A stretch of 5,496 nucleotides of DNA from Clostridia bacterium. GTDB taxonomy: Bacteria > Bacillota > Clostridia > Oscillospirales > Butyricicoccaceae. Both the position numbers and the translations under genes were made by a program. How positions within the stretch are numbered: the first letter of the stretch is position 1; each line of letters starts with the position of its first letter. The stretch is taken from positions 1 through 5,496 of the forward strand of contig JAFYNW010000326.1 of NCBI GenBank assembly GCA_017547995.1, written 5' to 3'. Shown here one piece after another: positions 1 through 5,496 of the stretch. Below the pieces are notes generated by a model. It did not search any database. It saw nothing but the letters and a program-made list of their open reading frames with translations, and was not told the DNA's origin.

Positions 1-621
1 CATATTGAATGAGTGAGCATAAAAGTTTTCAGCCGCATTTTCGATGAAATCCTTGTTGAAATCTTCAGCACGGTTAAGCCAAAGAGAATTGTTGATTCTC
101 GACTTGATGATATCGTTGTCGCGATAAAGTCGGTTGTAAAGATAACGGCTTTGTGTAGATAAGGTCTCGCTATCACTTACGCCGAGCAAATTGAGCATTT
201 CAGATTGGGTTTCGCCATTCGCACCCGTTGCCGCAAGGGCAAGAGCATAATACATTGAAACAGGAGAATAGGTTGTGTTATCATCAGAATCACTGAGCAA
301 TGCTGACGCAGTTTTATAGGAGAAATTATTCACAGCCTCAAAAAAGCTCTCCTCGACAGGATTATCCTTGTACAATTTCACTCGGGAATCCAAATCATTA
401 AAAGCAAATGCCTTCGGGAAAACAACGTCCATCAGTGCATCTTCAAACTTCAATGCATTATTGTTGCTGAAAAGCATAACGCCGATAACAACGGCAAGAC
501 AAGCGGCGAGTGGGATGAGTAAACGGGCATACAGCCTTTTCTTTTTCGGAATCACGCGCGCTTCGTCAATCAGCTTGTCATCAATATCAGTTATTGCATC
601 GAAAAGCTTTTTCTCTTTCAT
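1..621 (-). CDS. Membrane-anchored serpin with anti-sigma-like N-terminus (partial, C-terminus off window)
   Basis: The minus-strand frame is open from the ATG at 621-619 to the window edge, giving 207 residues. Residues 1-33 are charged and look cytoplasmic; a D-A-I-T-D-I-D-D-K-L-I-D-E-A stretch (8-21) resembles the short N-termini of clostridial proteins encoded next to ECF sigma factors. A KKKR cluster (26-29) precedes one hydrophobic helix (about 34-51), then a linker. From about residue 92 the sequence matches the start of a serpin: YSPVSMYYALALAATGANGE (118-137), then EMLNLLG, then INNSLWLN (176-183) and FIENAAENFYA. Serpins trap serine or cysteine proteases by suicide cleavage of a C-terminal reactive loop, which lies outside the window, so inhibitory capacity and target cannot be judged. 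The domain should face outside the membrane. The start overlaps the sigma-factor stop (ATGA), with AGGAGG at 632-637, so translation is probably coupled. Serpin assignment is strong; an anti-sigma role is inferred from position and layout. Confidence 0.88.
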   Translation of the reverse strand, partial: MKEKKLFDAITDIDDKLIDEARVIPKKKRLYARLLIPLAACLAVVIGVMLFSNNNALKFEDALMDVVFPKAFAFNDLDSRVKLYKDNPVEESFFEAVNNFSYKTASALLSDSDDNTTYSPVSMYYALALAATGANGETQSEMLNLLGVSDSETLSTQSRYLYNRLYRDNDIIKSRINNSLWLNRAEDFNKDFIENAAENFYAHSFNM

Positions 622-1175
622 ATTGAAATGCCCTCCTTTTCCAGACGTATTTTCAATTTCTTACGCATACGGAATAGTCTGCCTGATACAGCACTTCGCG
701 TCTGACTCAATGCAATGGACAAATCATCCACAGAATCGCCATACCAATATCGTCGCACGAAAAGTATACGGTCATTTTTCGGCAGTGAATAAAGCCATTC
801 TGATATAATACGGCTTAACTCATTCGTTTCTATCACGTTTTCCACAGATTCACTGTGTGGAATACATTCACCAAGCTCGGAAAGCAAAATATCAGCCGAA
901 TTATTCCGCTTTTGCCTGTGTTTCCTGTGCCATAGATTGATGGAAATGTTTCTCGTGATTCTGCCAAGATAAGCAAAAAGCGAAAAAGGCTTTTGTGGTG
1001 GAATGGTATTCCATGCATTCATGTAAGTATCGCTGACGCATTCTTCAGAATCCTCGCGATTTGCAAGAATGTTATAAGCAATTTTACTGAGAGACGTGCC
1101 GTACTTACTACGGCTTTCATCAATAGCCTGCTCATCACGCGCCCAGAATAAATCAACGATTTTATTATCTTCCAT
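618..1175 (-). CDS. ECF-type RNA polymerase sigma factor (sigma-70 family)
   Basis: This 185-residue protein has the two-domain layout of extracytoplasmic-function sigma factors. Region 2 covers about residues 25-92, with the core-binding segment NREDSEECVSDTYMNAWNTI (39-58) followed by FSLFAYLGRITRNISINLWH (64-83), the helix that reads the -10 element. Region 4 covers about 125-180; its helix-turn-helix lies around 149-175 and reads the -35 element. The N-terminal motif with DEQAI and KYG, and the RRYWY block (141-145), are typical of a large clostridial ECF group whose genes commonly sit upstream of a membrane regulator. The start is supported by AGGAGG at 1182-1187, six bases before the ATG. 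The stop overlaps the start of the serpin gene by four bases, indicating a shared mRNA. It should direct RNA polymerase to a small regulon, possibly including its own promoter. I recognise no specific named orthologue. Confidence 0.95.
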   Translation of the reverse strand: MEDNKIVDLFWARDEQAIDESRSKYGTSLSKIAYNILANREDSEECVSDTYMNAWNTIPPQKPFSLFAYLGRITRNISINLWHRKHRQKRNNSADILLSELGECIPHSESVENVIETNELSRIISEWLYSLPKNDRILFVRRYWYGDSVDDLSIALSQTRSAVSGRLFRMRKKLKIRLEKEGISI

Positions 1176-1202
1176 AAACAGCCTCCTTTCGTGTGTTCTT
1201 AT

Positions 1203-1233
1203 CTATATAGACAATATTTTTCGAAAAACGTTC
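1203..1233 (-). promoter_or_regulatory. Putative ECF-type promoter of the sigma/serpin operon
   Basis: On the minus strand a GAACG element (1233-1229; GAAC at 1233-1230) is followed after 17 bases by GTCTATATAG (1212-1203). A GAAC-like -35 box with a (C/T)GTC-like -10 box about 16-17 bases apart is the usual architecture of ECF-sigma promoters. It sits 28-58 bases upstream of the sigma start, leaving a short leader that holds the AGGAGG site. Autoregulation by the encoded sigma factor is the natural inference but is not shown by the sequence alone. The GTCTATA box does not recur elsewhere in the window that I can see. Confidence 0.6.
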
Positions 1234-1242
1234 GTGCAAATT

Positions 1243-1277
1243 AAAGAAAAAGCCATAGAATTTTCTTCTATGGCTTT
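1243..1277 (-). terminator. Intrinsic terminator of typA
   Basis: AAAGCCATAGAA (1249-1260) and TTCTATGGCTTT (1266-1277) form a perfect 12-bp stem with a 5-base loop. On the minus strand the stem is followed by TTCTTTAA, giving the U-rich tail of a factor-independent terminator directly after the typA stop. The plus-strand side lacks a T run, so it probably acts on typA only and insulates the sigma operon from read-through. Confidence 0.88.
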
Positions 1278-1284
1278 ATGTATA

Positions 1285-3114
1285 TTACTGATTTGCCTTC
1301 TTCTTGCTTGCAAGACGGAGACGTTCTGTGTTGCTGAGAATCTGCTTGCGGAGGCGGAGGCTCTTTGGTGTAACTTCGAGAAGTTCGTCCGGAGCCATAA
1401 ATTCGATGCACTGTTCAAGGCTCATCTTCTTTGGTGGAATGAGTCTGAGAGCGTCATCAGAACCACTTGCACGCATATTTGTAAGCTGCTTTTTGCGGCA
1501 TACGTTTACAGACATATCGTCGCCCTTTGGATTCTGACCGATAATCATACCTTCGTAAACTTCGATACCTGGATCGATGAAGAGCATACCACGTTCCTGA
1601 GCGCCGTAAAGACCATAGCCTGTAGCAACGCCTGGTTCGAAAGCAACGAGAGAGCCTGTGCTTCTTGTTGGGATTTCGCCCTTGAATTCCTGATATTCGT
1701 AGAAGATTGTGTTGAGAATACCTTCACCCTTTGTATCTGTGAGGAATTCATTCTTGTAGCCGAAAAGACCACGGGAAGGGATGAGGAATTCGATTCTCAT
1801 ACGGCTGCCGTGAGGAGCCATGTGAGTCATGATAGCCTTTCTTTCACCAAGCTTACCCATTACTGCACCGACGTATTCTTCAGGAACGTCGATGAAGAGG
1901 CGTTCGATTGGTTCCATCTTCTTGCCGTCCTTTTCCTTGTAAAGAACGCGTGGTGGGGAAACGGAGAATTCAAAGCCTTCACGACGCATTGTTTCGATGA
2001 GGATGGAAAGATGCATTTCACCACGGCCGAGAACACGGAAAGCGTCTGTGCTGTCTGTTTCAAATACCTTGAGAGAAAGGTCCTTGAGAAGTTCTTTGAA
2101 AAGACGGCTTCTGATCTGACGGGATGTAACGAACTTACCTTCGCGGCCTGCGAGTGGGCTGTCGTTTACAGAGAAAGTCATTTCAACAGTTGGCTCGGAA
2201 ATCTTTACGAATGGCAATGGTTCAACAGCATTTACAGAGCAGAGTGTGTCACCGATGAAGATTTCTTCAATACCGGAGAAGCAAACGATGTCGCCTGCGT
2301 AAGCCTTTTCAACAGGAATACGCTTAAGGCCTTCGATAGAGAAGAGGGAAACGATTTTGCTCTTATAGTTTACGGATTCATCATTGTAGTTGGATACGAA
2401 AACTTCCTGACCTACGGAAATAGTACCGCGTTCGATTCTGCCGATACCGATACGGCCTACGTAGTCGTTATAGTCAACGGAGGAAACGAGAAGCTGAAGC
2501 TCGCCTTCGGAATCACATTCAGGAGCAGGGATGTGCTCGAGAATTGTTTCGAACATTGGAATAAGGTCTGTGCCTGCAACGTTGATATCTCTGGATGCTG
2601 TGCCATCACGGCCGGAGCAGTAGAGAATAGGGCTGTCGAGCTGTTCGTCTGTTGCATCGAGGTCCATGAGGAGCTCGAGAGCTTCGTCTGTAACTTCAGC
2701 AAGACGAGCGTCAGGACGGTCAATCTTGTTTACAACGATGATAACGTTGTGGCCGAGTTCAAGAGCCTTCTGAAGAACAAAGCGAGTCTGAGGCATTGTG
2801 CCTTCGAAAGAGTCAACAAGAAGAAGAACGCCGTTAACCATCTTGAGGATACGTTCAACTTCACCCGCAAAGTCAGCATGGCCCGGTGTATCGACGATGT
2901 TGATCTTTGTGTCCTTATACATGATGGATGTATTTTTAGCGAGGATAGTAATGCCCTTTTCTTTTTCGAGGTCACCATTATCCATTACGCGTTCAGGGGA
3001 TGCCTGATTATCACGGAAAACGCCACCCTGACGAAGCATCTGGTCAACGAGTGTTGTCTTACCGTGGTCAACGTGGGCAATAATTGCCACGTTACGGATA
3101 TTTTTTGCTTCCAT
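1285..3114 (-). CDS. typA: Translational GTPase TypA/BipA
   Basis: TypA/BipA is an EF-G-like GTPase that binds the 70S ribosome and helps ribosome assembly and growth under stress or at low temperature. The 609 residues fit the family's usual length of about 600-615. GTPase motifs are intact: P-loop AHVDHGKT (13-20), switch I GIT (54-56), DTPGHAD (75-81) and NKID (129-132); the G5 region is CSGRDG (166-171). A beta-barrel domain follows at about 205-290, then the EF-G-like domain containing GRGEMHLSILIETMRREGFE (363-382). The BipA-specific C-terminal domain ends in a region with SGSDDALRLIPPKKMSLEQ (550-568) and EVTPKSLRLRK (580-590), hallmarks of TypA that separate it from LepA and EF-G. The start is supported by AGGAGA at 3124-3129, nine bases upstream. 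It has its own promoter and terminator, so it is apparently monocistronic. It looks like an ordinary chromosomal housekeeping gene. Confidence 0.98.
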   Translation of the reverse strand: MEAKNIRNVAIIAHVDHGKTTLVDQMLRQGGVFRDNQASPERVMDNGDLEKEKGITILAKNTSIMYKDTKINIVDTPGHADFAGEVERILKMVNGVLLLVDSFEGTMPQTRFVLQKALELGHNVIIVVNKIDRPDARLAEVTDEALELLMDLDATDEQLDSPILYCSGRDGTASRDINVAGTDLIPMFETILEHIPAPECDSEGELQLLVSSVDYNDYVGRIGIGRIERGTISVGQEVFVSNYNDESVNYKSKIVSLFSIEGLKRIPVEKAYAGDIVCFSGIEEIFIGDTLCSVNAVEPLPFVKISEPTVEMTFSVNDSPLAGREGKFVTSRQIRSRLFKELLKDLSLKVFETDSTDAFRVLGRGEMHLSILIETMRREGFEFSVSPPRVLYKEKDGKKMEPIERLFIDVPEEYVGAVMGKLGERKAIMTHMAPHGSRMRIEFLIPSRGLFGYKNEFLTDTKGEGILNTIFYEYQEFKGEIPTRSTGSLVAFEPGVATGYGLYGAQERGMLFIDPGIEVYEGMIIGQNPKGDDMSVNVCRKKQLTNMRASGSDDALRLIPPKKMSLEQCIEFMAPDELLEVTPKSLRLRKQILSNTERLRLASKKKANQ

Positions 3115-3162
3115 ATTTATATATCTCCTTTTTGAGGAATAAGAGTCTTCTTTAACTTATAT

Positions 3163-3191
3163 ATTTTATCACAGATCTTTTGTATTTTCAA
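3163..3191 (-). promoter_or_regulatory. typA: Sigma-A-type promoter of typA
   Basis: On the minus strand TTGAAA (3191-3186) and TAAAAT (3168-3163) are separated by exactly 17 bases. Each differs from the housekeeping consensus at one position. The predicted transcript begins near 3155 and gives a leader of about 40 bases carrying the AGGAGA ribosome site before the typA start. Confidence 0.7.
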
Positions 3192-3285
3192 TCATAATTT
3201 ATTAAAATTTTCAATTTAATCGCAGTCGGCTATTGACAGAACAAAATAAAATATGAAGTTGAATCAGAAAATCGACAAAATCCGT

Positions 3286-3314
3286 TTGACAAAGCAGGTT
3301 TTTTGTGATTTAAT
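3286..3314 (+). promoter_or_regulatory. Sigma-A-type promoter of the tRNA-Thr gene
   Basis: A perfect TTGACA (3286-3291), a 17-base spacer and TTTAAT (3309-3314, five of six consensus bases) form a strong housekeeping promoter. The expected start near 3321 is only about nine bases before the mature tRNA 5' end, as is usual for single tRNA units. The stretch between this and the divergent typA promoter (3192-3285) is AT-rich and I see no gene in it. Confidence 0.8.
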
Positions 3315-3329
3315 AGATATGTTATCAAT

Positions 3330-3405
3330 GCTTGTGTAGCACAGTCGGTAGTGCAGCTCATTCGTAATGAGCAGGTCGTCCGTTCGAGCCGGATCACAAG
3401 CTCCA
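3330..3405 (+). tRNA. tRNA-Thr (anticodon CGT), CCA encoded
   Basis: A complete 76-base cloverleaf can be folded by eye. The acceptor stem pairs GCTTGTG (3330-3336) with CACAAGC (3395-3401). The D stem pairs GCAC (3339-3342) with GTGC (3351-3354) around AGTCGGTA. The anticodon stem pairs GCTCA with TGAGC around the loop TTCGTAA, placing anticodon CGT at 3363-3365, which reads the threonine codon ACG. The T arm pairs GTCCG with CGGAT around TTCGAGC. The discriminator is T (3402) and CCA (3403-3405) is encoded. It reads only the G-ending Thr codon, so a UGU or GGU partner must lie elsewhere in the genome. It stands alone with its own promoter and terminator. Confidence 0.96.
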
Positions 3406-3440
3406 CAAAAGCTCTTCCGCAAAGGAGGAGCTTTTGTTGT
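3405..3440 (+). terminator. Intrinsic terminator of the tRNA-Thr unit
   Basis: A 14-bp stem with one G-U pair joins 3405-3418 to 3424-3437 around the loop GCAAA. The GC-rich core GCTCTTCC/GGAGGAGC (3411-3418 and 3424-3431) is followed by TTTTGTTGT. The outer part of the stem reaches the last base of the encoded CCA end, so the terminator abuts the mature tRNA with no spacer. Confidence 0.85.
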
Positions 3441-3457
3441 ATATGGATATATACAGA

Positions 3458-3486
3458 TTGACAATGATTATAATAAGTGATACTAT
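3458..3486 (+). promoter_or_regulatory. rarD: Sigma-A-type promoter of rarD
   Basis: TTGACA (3458-3463) is followed after 17 bases by TACTAT (3481-3486, four of six consensus bases). It begins about 20 bases after the tRNA terminator and lies about 38 bases upstream of the rarD start. This supports independent transcription of rarD. A TATAAT inside the spacer is too close to the -35 box to be the partner. Confidence 0.6.
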
Positions 3487-3523
3487 TTAATTAAAGAAAC
3501 TATATAAAAAGGGGGATATAAAA

Positions 3524-4414
3524 ATGAAAAAAGGCGCGATGTACGTACTTATGTGCTACGTTTTGTGGGGTGTCCTTCCGATTTTCTGGAAGCAGCTCAG
3601 TGGCATAGATTCATTCTATATTCTTTCGCTGAGAATCGTATGGTCGCTCATATTCTGTGGGCTTATTCTTGCATCAAAAGGTGAGCTGCATAAAATAAAA
3701 GAGGCACTTACCGACAAAAAGGAAAGAAATATGCTTCTCGTAAGCAGCATAATGGTTACAATCAACTGGGGTGTGTACATTTTTGCTGTTATGAGCGGCA
3801 AAGTAGTCGAATCATCCATTGCATACTTTATCAATCCTATTTTTGCAGTTGTGCTCGGCTTCCTCCTCTATAAAGAAAAGCTTACGAAGCTCCAGTGGCT
3901 TTCGGTGACAATCGCGTTTATCGGTGTTATGATTCCGATTGTTATATACGGAACAATCCCTTATTTTGCTCTCGCGATTGCAATTTCATTTGCCTTCTAT
4001 GGTGCAGCTAAAAAGCGTGTCAAGGCAGACAGCGTAACGTCGGTGTTTATGGAAACTCTCTATATGGCACCGATTGCTCTTGCATTTATTCTCTTCAGAG
4101 AATTCACAGGCACAGGATATCTGACAAACGTAAGTACGTATCAGCTTGTGCTTTTCCCTATAGCAGGTGTTGTAACGTCAGTCCCATTGCTCTTGTTTGC
4201 AAAGGGGATGAAGAATACGTCTCTCACACTCTCGGGCATTCTTATGTATATAAATCCAACTCTGCAGATGCTTGTCGGCGTACTGCTTTACGGAGAAAAA
4301 TTCACAAATACAAACCTTGTGATGTTTGCATTCGTCCTCGTGGCTGTAATTATTTTCGTAGCGAATAATATTATCGAAGCAAAAAAGAAAAACAGATATC
4401 ACTACCCTTTATAA
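3524..4414 (+). CDS. rarD: EamA-family transporter RarD
   Basis: This 296-residue integral membrane protein matches the RarD branch of the EamA (drug/metabolite transporter) superfamily in length and sequence. The N-terminus, with VLWGVLPIFWKQL (13-25), and the NWGVYIFAV motif (81-89) are typical of RarD. About ten hydrophobic helices can be seen, at roughly 5-22, 33-50, 71-90, 98-116, 124-142, 144-161, 173-191, 206-226, 235-254 and 262-281. The internal duplication of the family is visible: YFINPIFAVVLGFLLYKEKL (101-120) in the first half mirrors MYINPTLQMLVGVLLYGEKF (241-260) in the second. A basic tail (KKKNR, 287-291) probably lies in the cytoplasm. A G-rich ribosome site (GGGGG, 3511-3515) sits eight bases before the ATG. 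RarD was named for a chloramphenicol-sensitivity effect, but its substrate is not firmly known; small metabolite or amino-acid export is plausible. No operon partner is evident. Confidence 0.93.
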   Translation: MKKGAMYVLMCYVLWGVLPIFWKQLSGIDSFYILSLRIVWSLIFCGLILASKGELHKIKEALTDKKERNMLLVSSIMVTINWGVYIFAVMSGKVVESSIAYFINPIFAVVLGFLLYKEKLTKLQWLSVTIAFIGVMIPIVIYGTIPYFALAIAISFAFYGAAKKRVKADSVTSVFMETLYMAPIALAFILFREFTGTGYLTNVSTYQLVLFPIAGVVTSVPLLLFAKGMKNTSLTLSGILMYINPTLQMLVGVLLYGEKFTNTNLVMFAFVLVAVIIFVANNIIEAKKKNRYHYPL

Positions 4415-4420
4415 ATCCTT

Positions 4421-4525
4421 ATGTAGAAGCAACAGACAAGTTGTTTTGCTTTACATCAACAAAAGCATTTTTCTGTGGTTATACATATAATTACAGAAAG
4501 AAAGTAAAGCTGAAATGCTTTACAT
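4421..4525 (+). repeat. Direct and inverted GCTTTAC repeats in the rarD-VWA intergenic region
   Basis: TGCTTTACAT occurs twice as a perfect 10-base direct repeat (4447-4456 and 4516-4525). Each copy is the right arm of a possible hairpin. The first pairs with ATGTA-G-AAGCAA (4421-4432) with one bulged base. The second pairs perfectly as GTAAAGC (4504-4510) with GCTTTAC (4517-4523) around a 6-base loop. AAAGCATTT (4462-4470) can alternatively pair with AAATGCTTT (4513-4521), and TTTCTGT (4470-4476) with ACAGAAA (4493-4499). The arrangement could be an operator, an RNA leader with competing folds, or the decayed 3' region of rarD. None of the hairpins is followed by a convincing T run. Confidence 0.5.
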
Positions 4526-4570
4526 ATATCTTGCTTTTGGAAGCTCTTCACTCAGATAAATAACGCAAAT

Positions 4571-4600
4571 AAACGGCTCGGCAGCGGGCCGTTTTCTTTT
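4571..4600 (+). terminator. GC-rich intrinsic terminator between rarD and the VWA gene
   Basis: ACGGCTCG (4573-4580) and CGGGCCGT (4585-4592) form an 8-bp stem with one G-U pair and a GCAG loop. A and T bases at 4571-4572 and 4593-4594 can extend it, and it is followed by TTTTCTTTT. It most simply ends the rarD transcript about 155 bases after the stop codon. If a promoter lies within 4415-4570, it could instead be an attenuator ahead of the VWA gene. I found no convincing sigma-A promoter between it and the VWA start. Confidence 0.82.
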
Positions 4601-4660
4601 GTAACAATACACGACCTGCGTGAATAGTATGCTAATGAAATACATTTTACGGAGGCAAAT

Positions 4661-5496
4661 ATGGGTATAACAAATTCCAATAAAACGGTCGATCGACAGG
4701 TAATCGGATGCAGTGATAGTGCCATTGTAACACTTGCGCTTTCTGCTGCACCCGATATTGTATCTGCTCCGGTCGATCTTGTTCTTGCACTCGATAACTC
4801 TGCAAGTATGACAGGTGAGGCTTTCACTATTCTGCAGGCATCGGCAAATCAGATTATCGATATCATCGACAGTGCAACAGGTGATATGGATGGTGTGATT
4901 GAAAACAGCAGGGTAGGTATCGTAAGCTTTGACAGTACGGCGACTATCGAAAGTCCGCTTGAAACAAATGCCATCCTGCTCAAGCAGATTGTAAATAATC
5001 TTACAACAGAGGCTGCTGGTACAACAAATCATTACGATGCCTTCTCAAAGGCAATTTCAATGTTCAGCACAACGTCTGAAAACGAGCAGATTATCATCAT
5101 GATTACAGACGGTGTGGACTCTGAAGGTACGTCTGCCGATAATATTGCGCGATATGCCCGTGAAACGCTGGGTATCACAATCTATATGATTGGCATCGAG
5201 GGTACGGAAGGCATTGACGTTGCAAATCTCAACGAGTGGGCAACTGACCCTGATACGTCTCACGTAATCATTGCGCCAACTGAAGCAAGCATTGAAGCGA
5301 TGCTGGGTGAACTTGGAGAAAATATTACAAAAGCCGGTGCAACGGACATCCAGATTCTTGATACGGTAAATGATGATTTTGAAATTACAGAGGTAATTCC
5401 GCCGATGGTGGGCACGGCAACACTTGTTTCGCCACAGAGCGTTGCGTGGGCAATCGACAGCCTTGGTACAGAAACTGACGAAGGGGCAACTTTACA
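4661..5496 (+). CDS. VWA-domain protein (partial, C-terminus off window)
   Basis: The frame is open from the ATG at 4661, five bases after GGAGG (4651-4655), to the window edge, giving 278 codons plus two bases. After a short N-terminal segment, a von Willebrand factor A domain spans about residues 37-215. It opens with DLVLALDNSASM (39-50), and its metal-ion-dependent adhesion site is complete: D45-x-S47-x-S49, Thr at 121/122 in AGTTNHYDA, and D150 in ITDG (148-151). VWA domains with this site bind divalent metal and usually mediate protein-protein contact or adhesion. From about 226 a beta-rich segment begins (ILDTVNDDFEI and later VAWAIDSLG), similar to the start of DUF11-like extracellular repeat domains. 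There is no signal peptide or hydrophobic helix at the N-terminus, so export is unclear. The N-terminal pattern (MGI, TVDR, then AAPDIVSAPVD) recalls a clostridial VWA family of unknown function. Ligand and role cannot be told from this fragment. Confidence 0.9.
   Translation, partial: MGITNSNKTVDRQVIGCSDSAIVTLALSAAPDIVSAPVDLVLALDNSASMTGEAFTILQASANQIIDIIDSATGDMDGVIENSRVGIVSFDSTATIESPLETNAILLKQIVNNLTTEAAGTTNHYDAFSKAISMFSTTSENEQIIIMITDGVDSEGTSADNIARYARETLGITIYMIGIEGTEGIDVANLNEWATDPDTSHVIIAPTEASIEAMLGELGENITKAGATDIQILDTVNDDFEITEVIPPMVGTATLVSPQSVAWAIDSLGTETDEGATL

Noticed and set aside
499..510. Possible lipobox (L-A-A-C, residues 38-41) in the serpin protein
   Set aside because: The hydrophobic stretch before the Cys is only about seven residues and continues past it to about residue 51. 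A plain transmembrane helix fits better than a lipoprotein signal.
368..808. A 146-residue plus-strand open frame antisense to the serpin and sigma genes
   Set aside because: Low-complexity Ser/Phe/Ile composition with no domain. Both genes beneath it have clear homology and ribosome sites.
1096..3135. A 679-residue plus-strand open frame running antisense across typA
   Set aside because: It is Cys/Phe/Val-rich with no recognisable domain and lies opposite a highly conserved GTPase gene. The open frame follows from typA codon use, and I see no ribosome site at its start.
3233..3238. A second perfect TTGACA upstream of the tRNA
   Set aside because: No -10-like hexamer occurs 16-18 bases downstream. 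The TTGACA at 3286 has a proper partner and a better distance to the tRNA.
3264..3464. A 66-residue minus-strand open frame over the tRNA
   Set aside because: It reads antisense through the tRNA and its terminator. The ARTDDLLITNE-type peptide is the well-known artefact of translating tRNA genes backwards.
4599..4630. Possible promoter TTGTAA / TAGTAT directly before the VWA gene
   Set aside because: The spacer is 20 bases and the -35 overlaps the terminator T tract, so it is too weak to call. The VWA promoter remains unidentified.
4520..5032. Minus-strand open frames (170 and 91 residues) opposite the VWA gene
   Set aside because: They are Cys-rich shadows of the VWA reading frame and have no recognisable domain or ribosome site. 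The plus strand has a proper ribosome site and an intact adhesion-site motif.
1..5496. CRISPR arrays, insertion sequences, phage attachment sites
   Set aside because: I saw no regularly spaced repeat array, no transposase or integrase-like frame, and no duplicated tRNA 3' end in the window.

Overview
The window looks like chromosome of a low-to-moderate GC Firmicute, most likely a gut-type clostridium (Ruminococcaceae/Oscillospiraceae/Lachnospiraceae style). The basis is strong AGGAGG-type ribosome sites, classic TTGACA/TATAAT-like promoters with 17-bp spacers, T-tailed hairpin terminators, and protein families typical of Clostridia. I did not identify the species.

Left part (1-1233, minus strand): a two-gene unit read right to left. 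An ECF sigma factor (618-1175) overlaps the next gene by ATGA. That second gene (1-621, running off the left edge) encodes a protein with a short charged cytoplasmic segment, one transmembrane helix and then the beginning of a serpin (serine protease inhibitor) domain. A GAAC-N17-GTCTA element upstream of the sigma gene looks like an ECF-type promoter, so the unit may be self-activating. A membrane serpin in the position usually held by an anti-sigma factor is the most interesting item here. It suggests a protease-sensing or protease-defence signalling system.

Middle part (1243-3191, minus strand): the housekeeping translational GTPase gene typA/bipA, with its own promoter and a perfect 12-bp hairpin terminator separating it from the sigma unit.

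Right part (3286-5496, plus strand): a tRNA-Thr(CGT) with its own promoter and terminator; then rarD, a ten-helix EamA-family transporter gene with its own promoter; then about 245 bp of non-coding DNA with repeated GCTTTAC arms, inverted repeats and a GC-rich terminator; then the start of a von Willebrand factor A (VWA) domain protein that runs off the right edge. The typA and tRNA transcription units diverge from the AT-rich stretch 3192-3285, where I see no gene. Apart from the sigma/serpin pair, neighbouring genes appear to be independent transcription units with no evident shared pathway.
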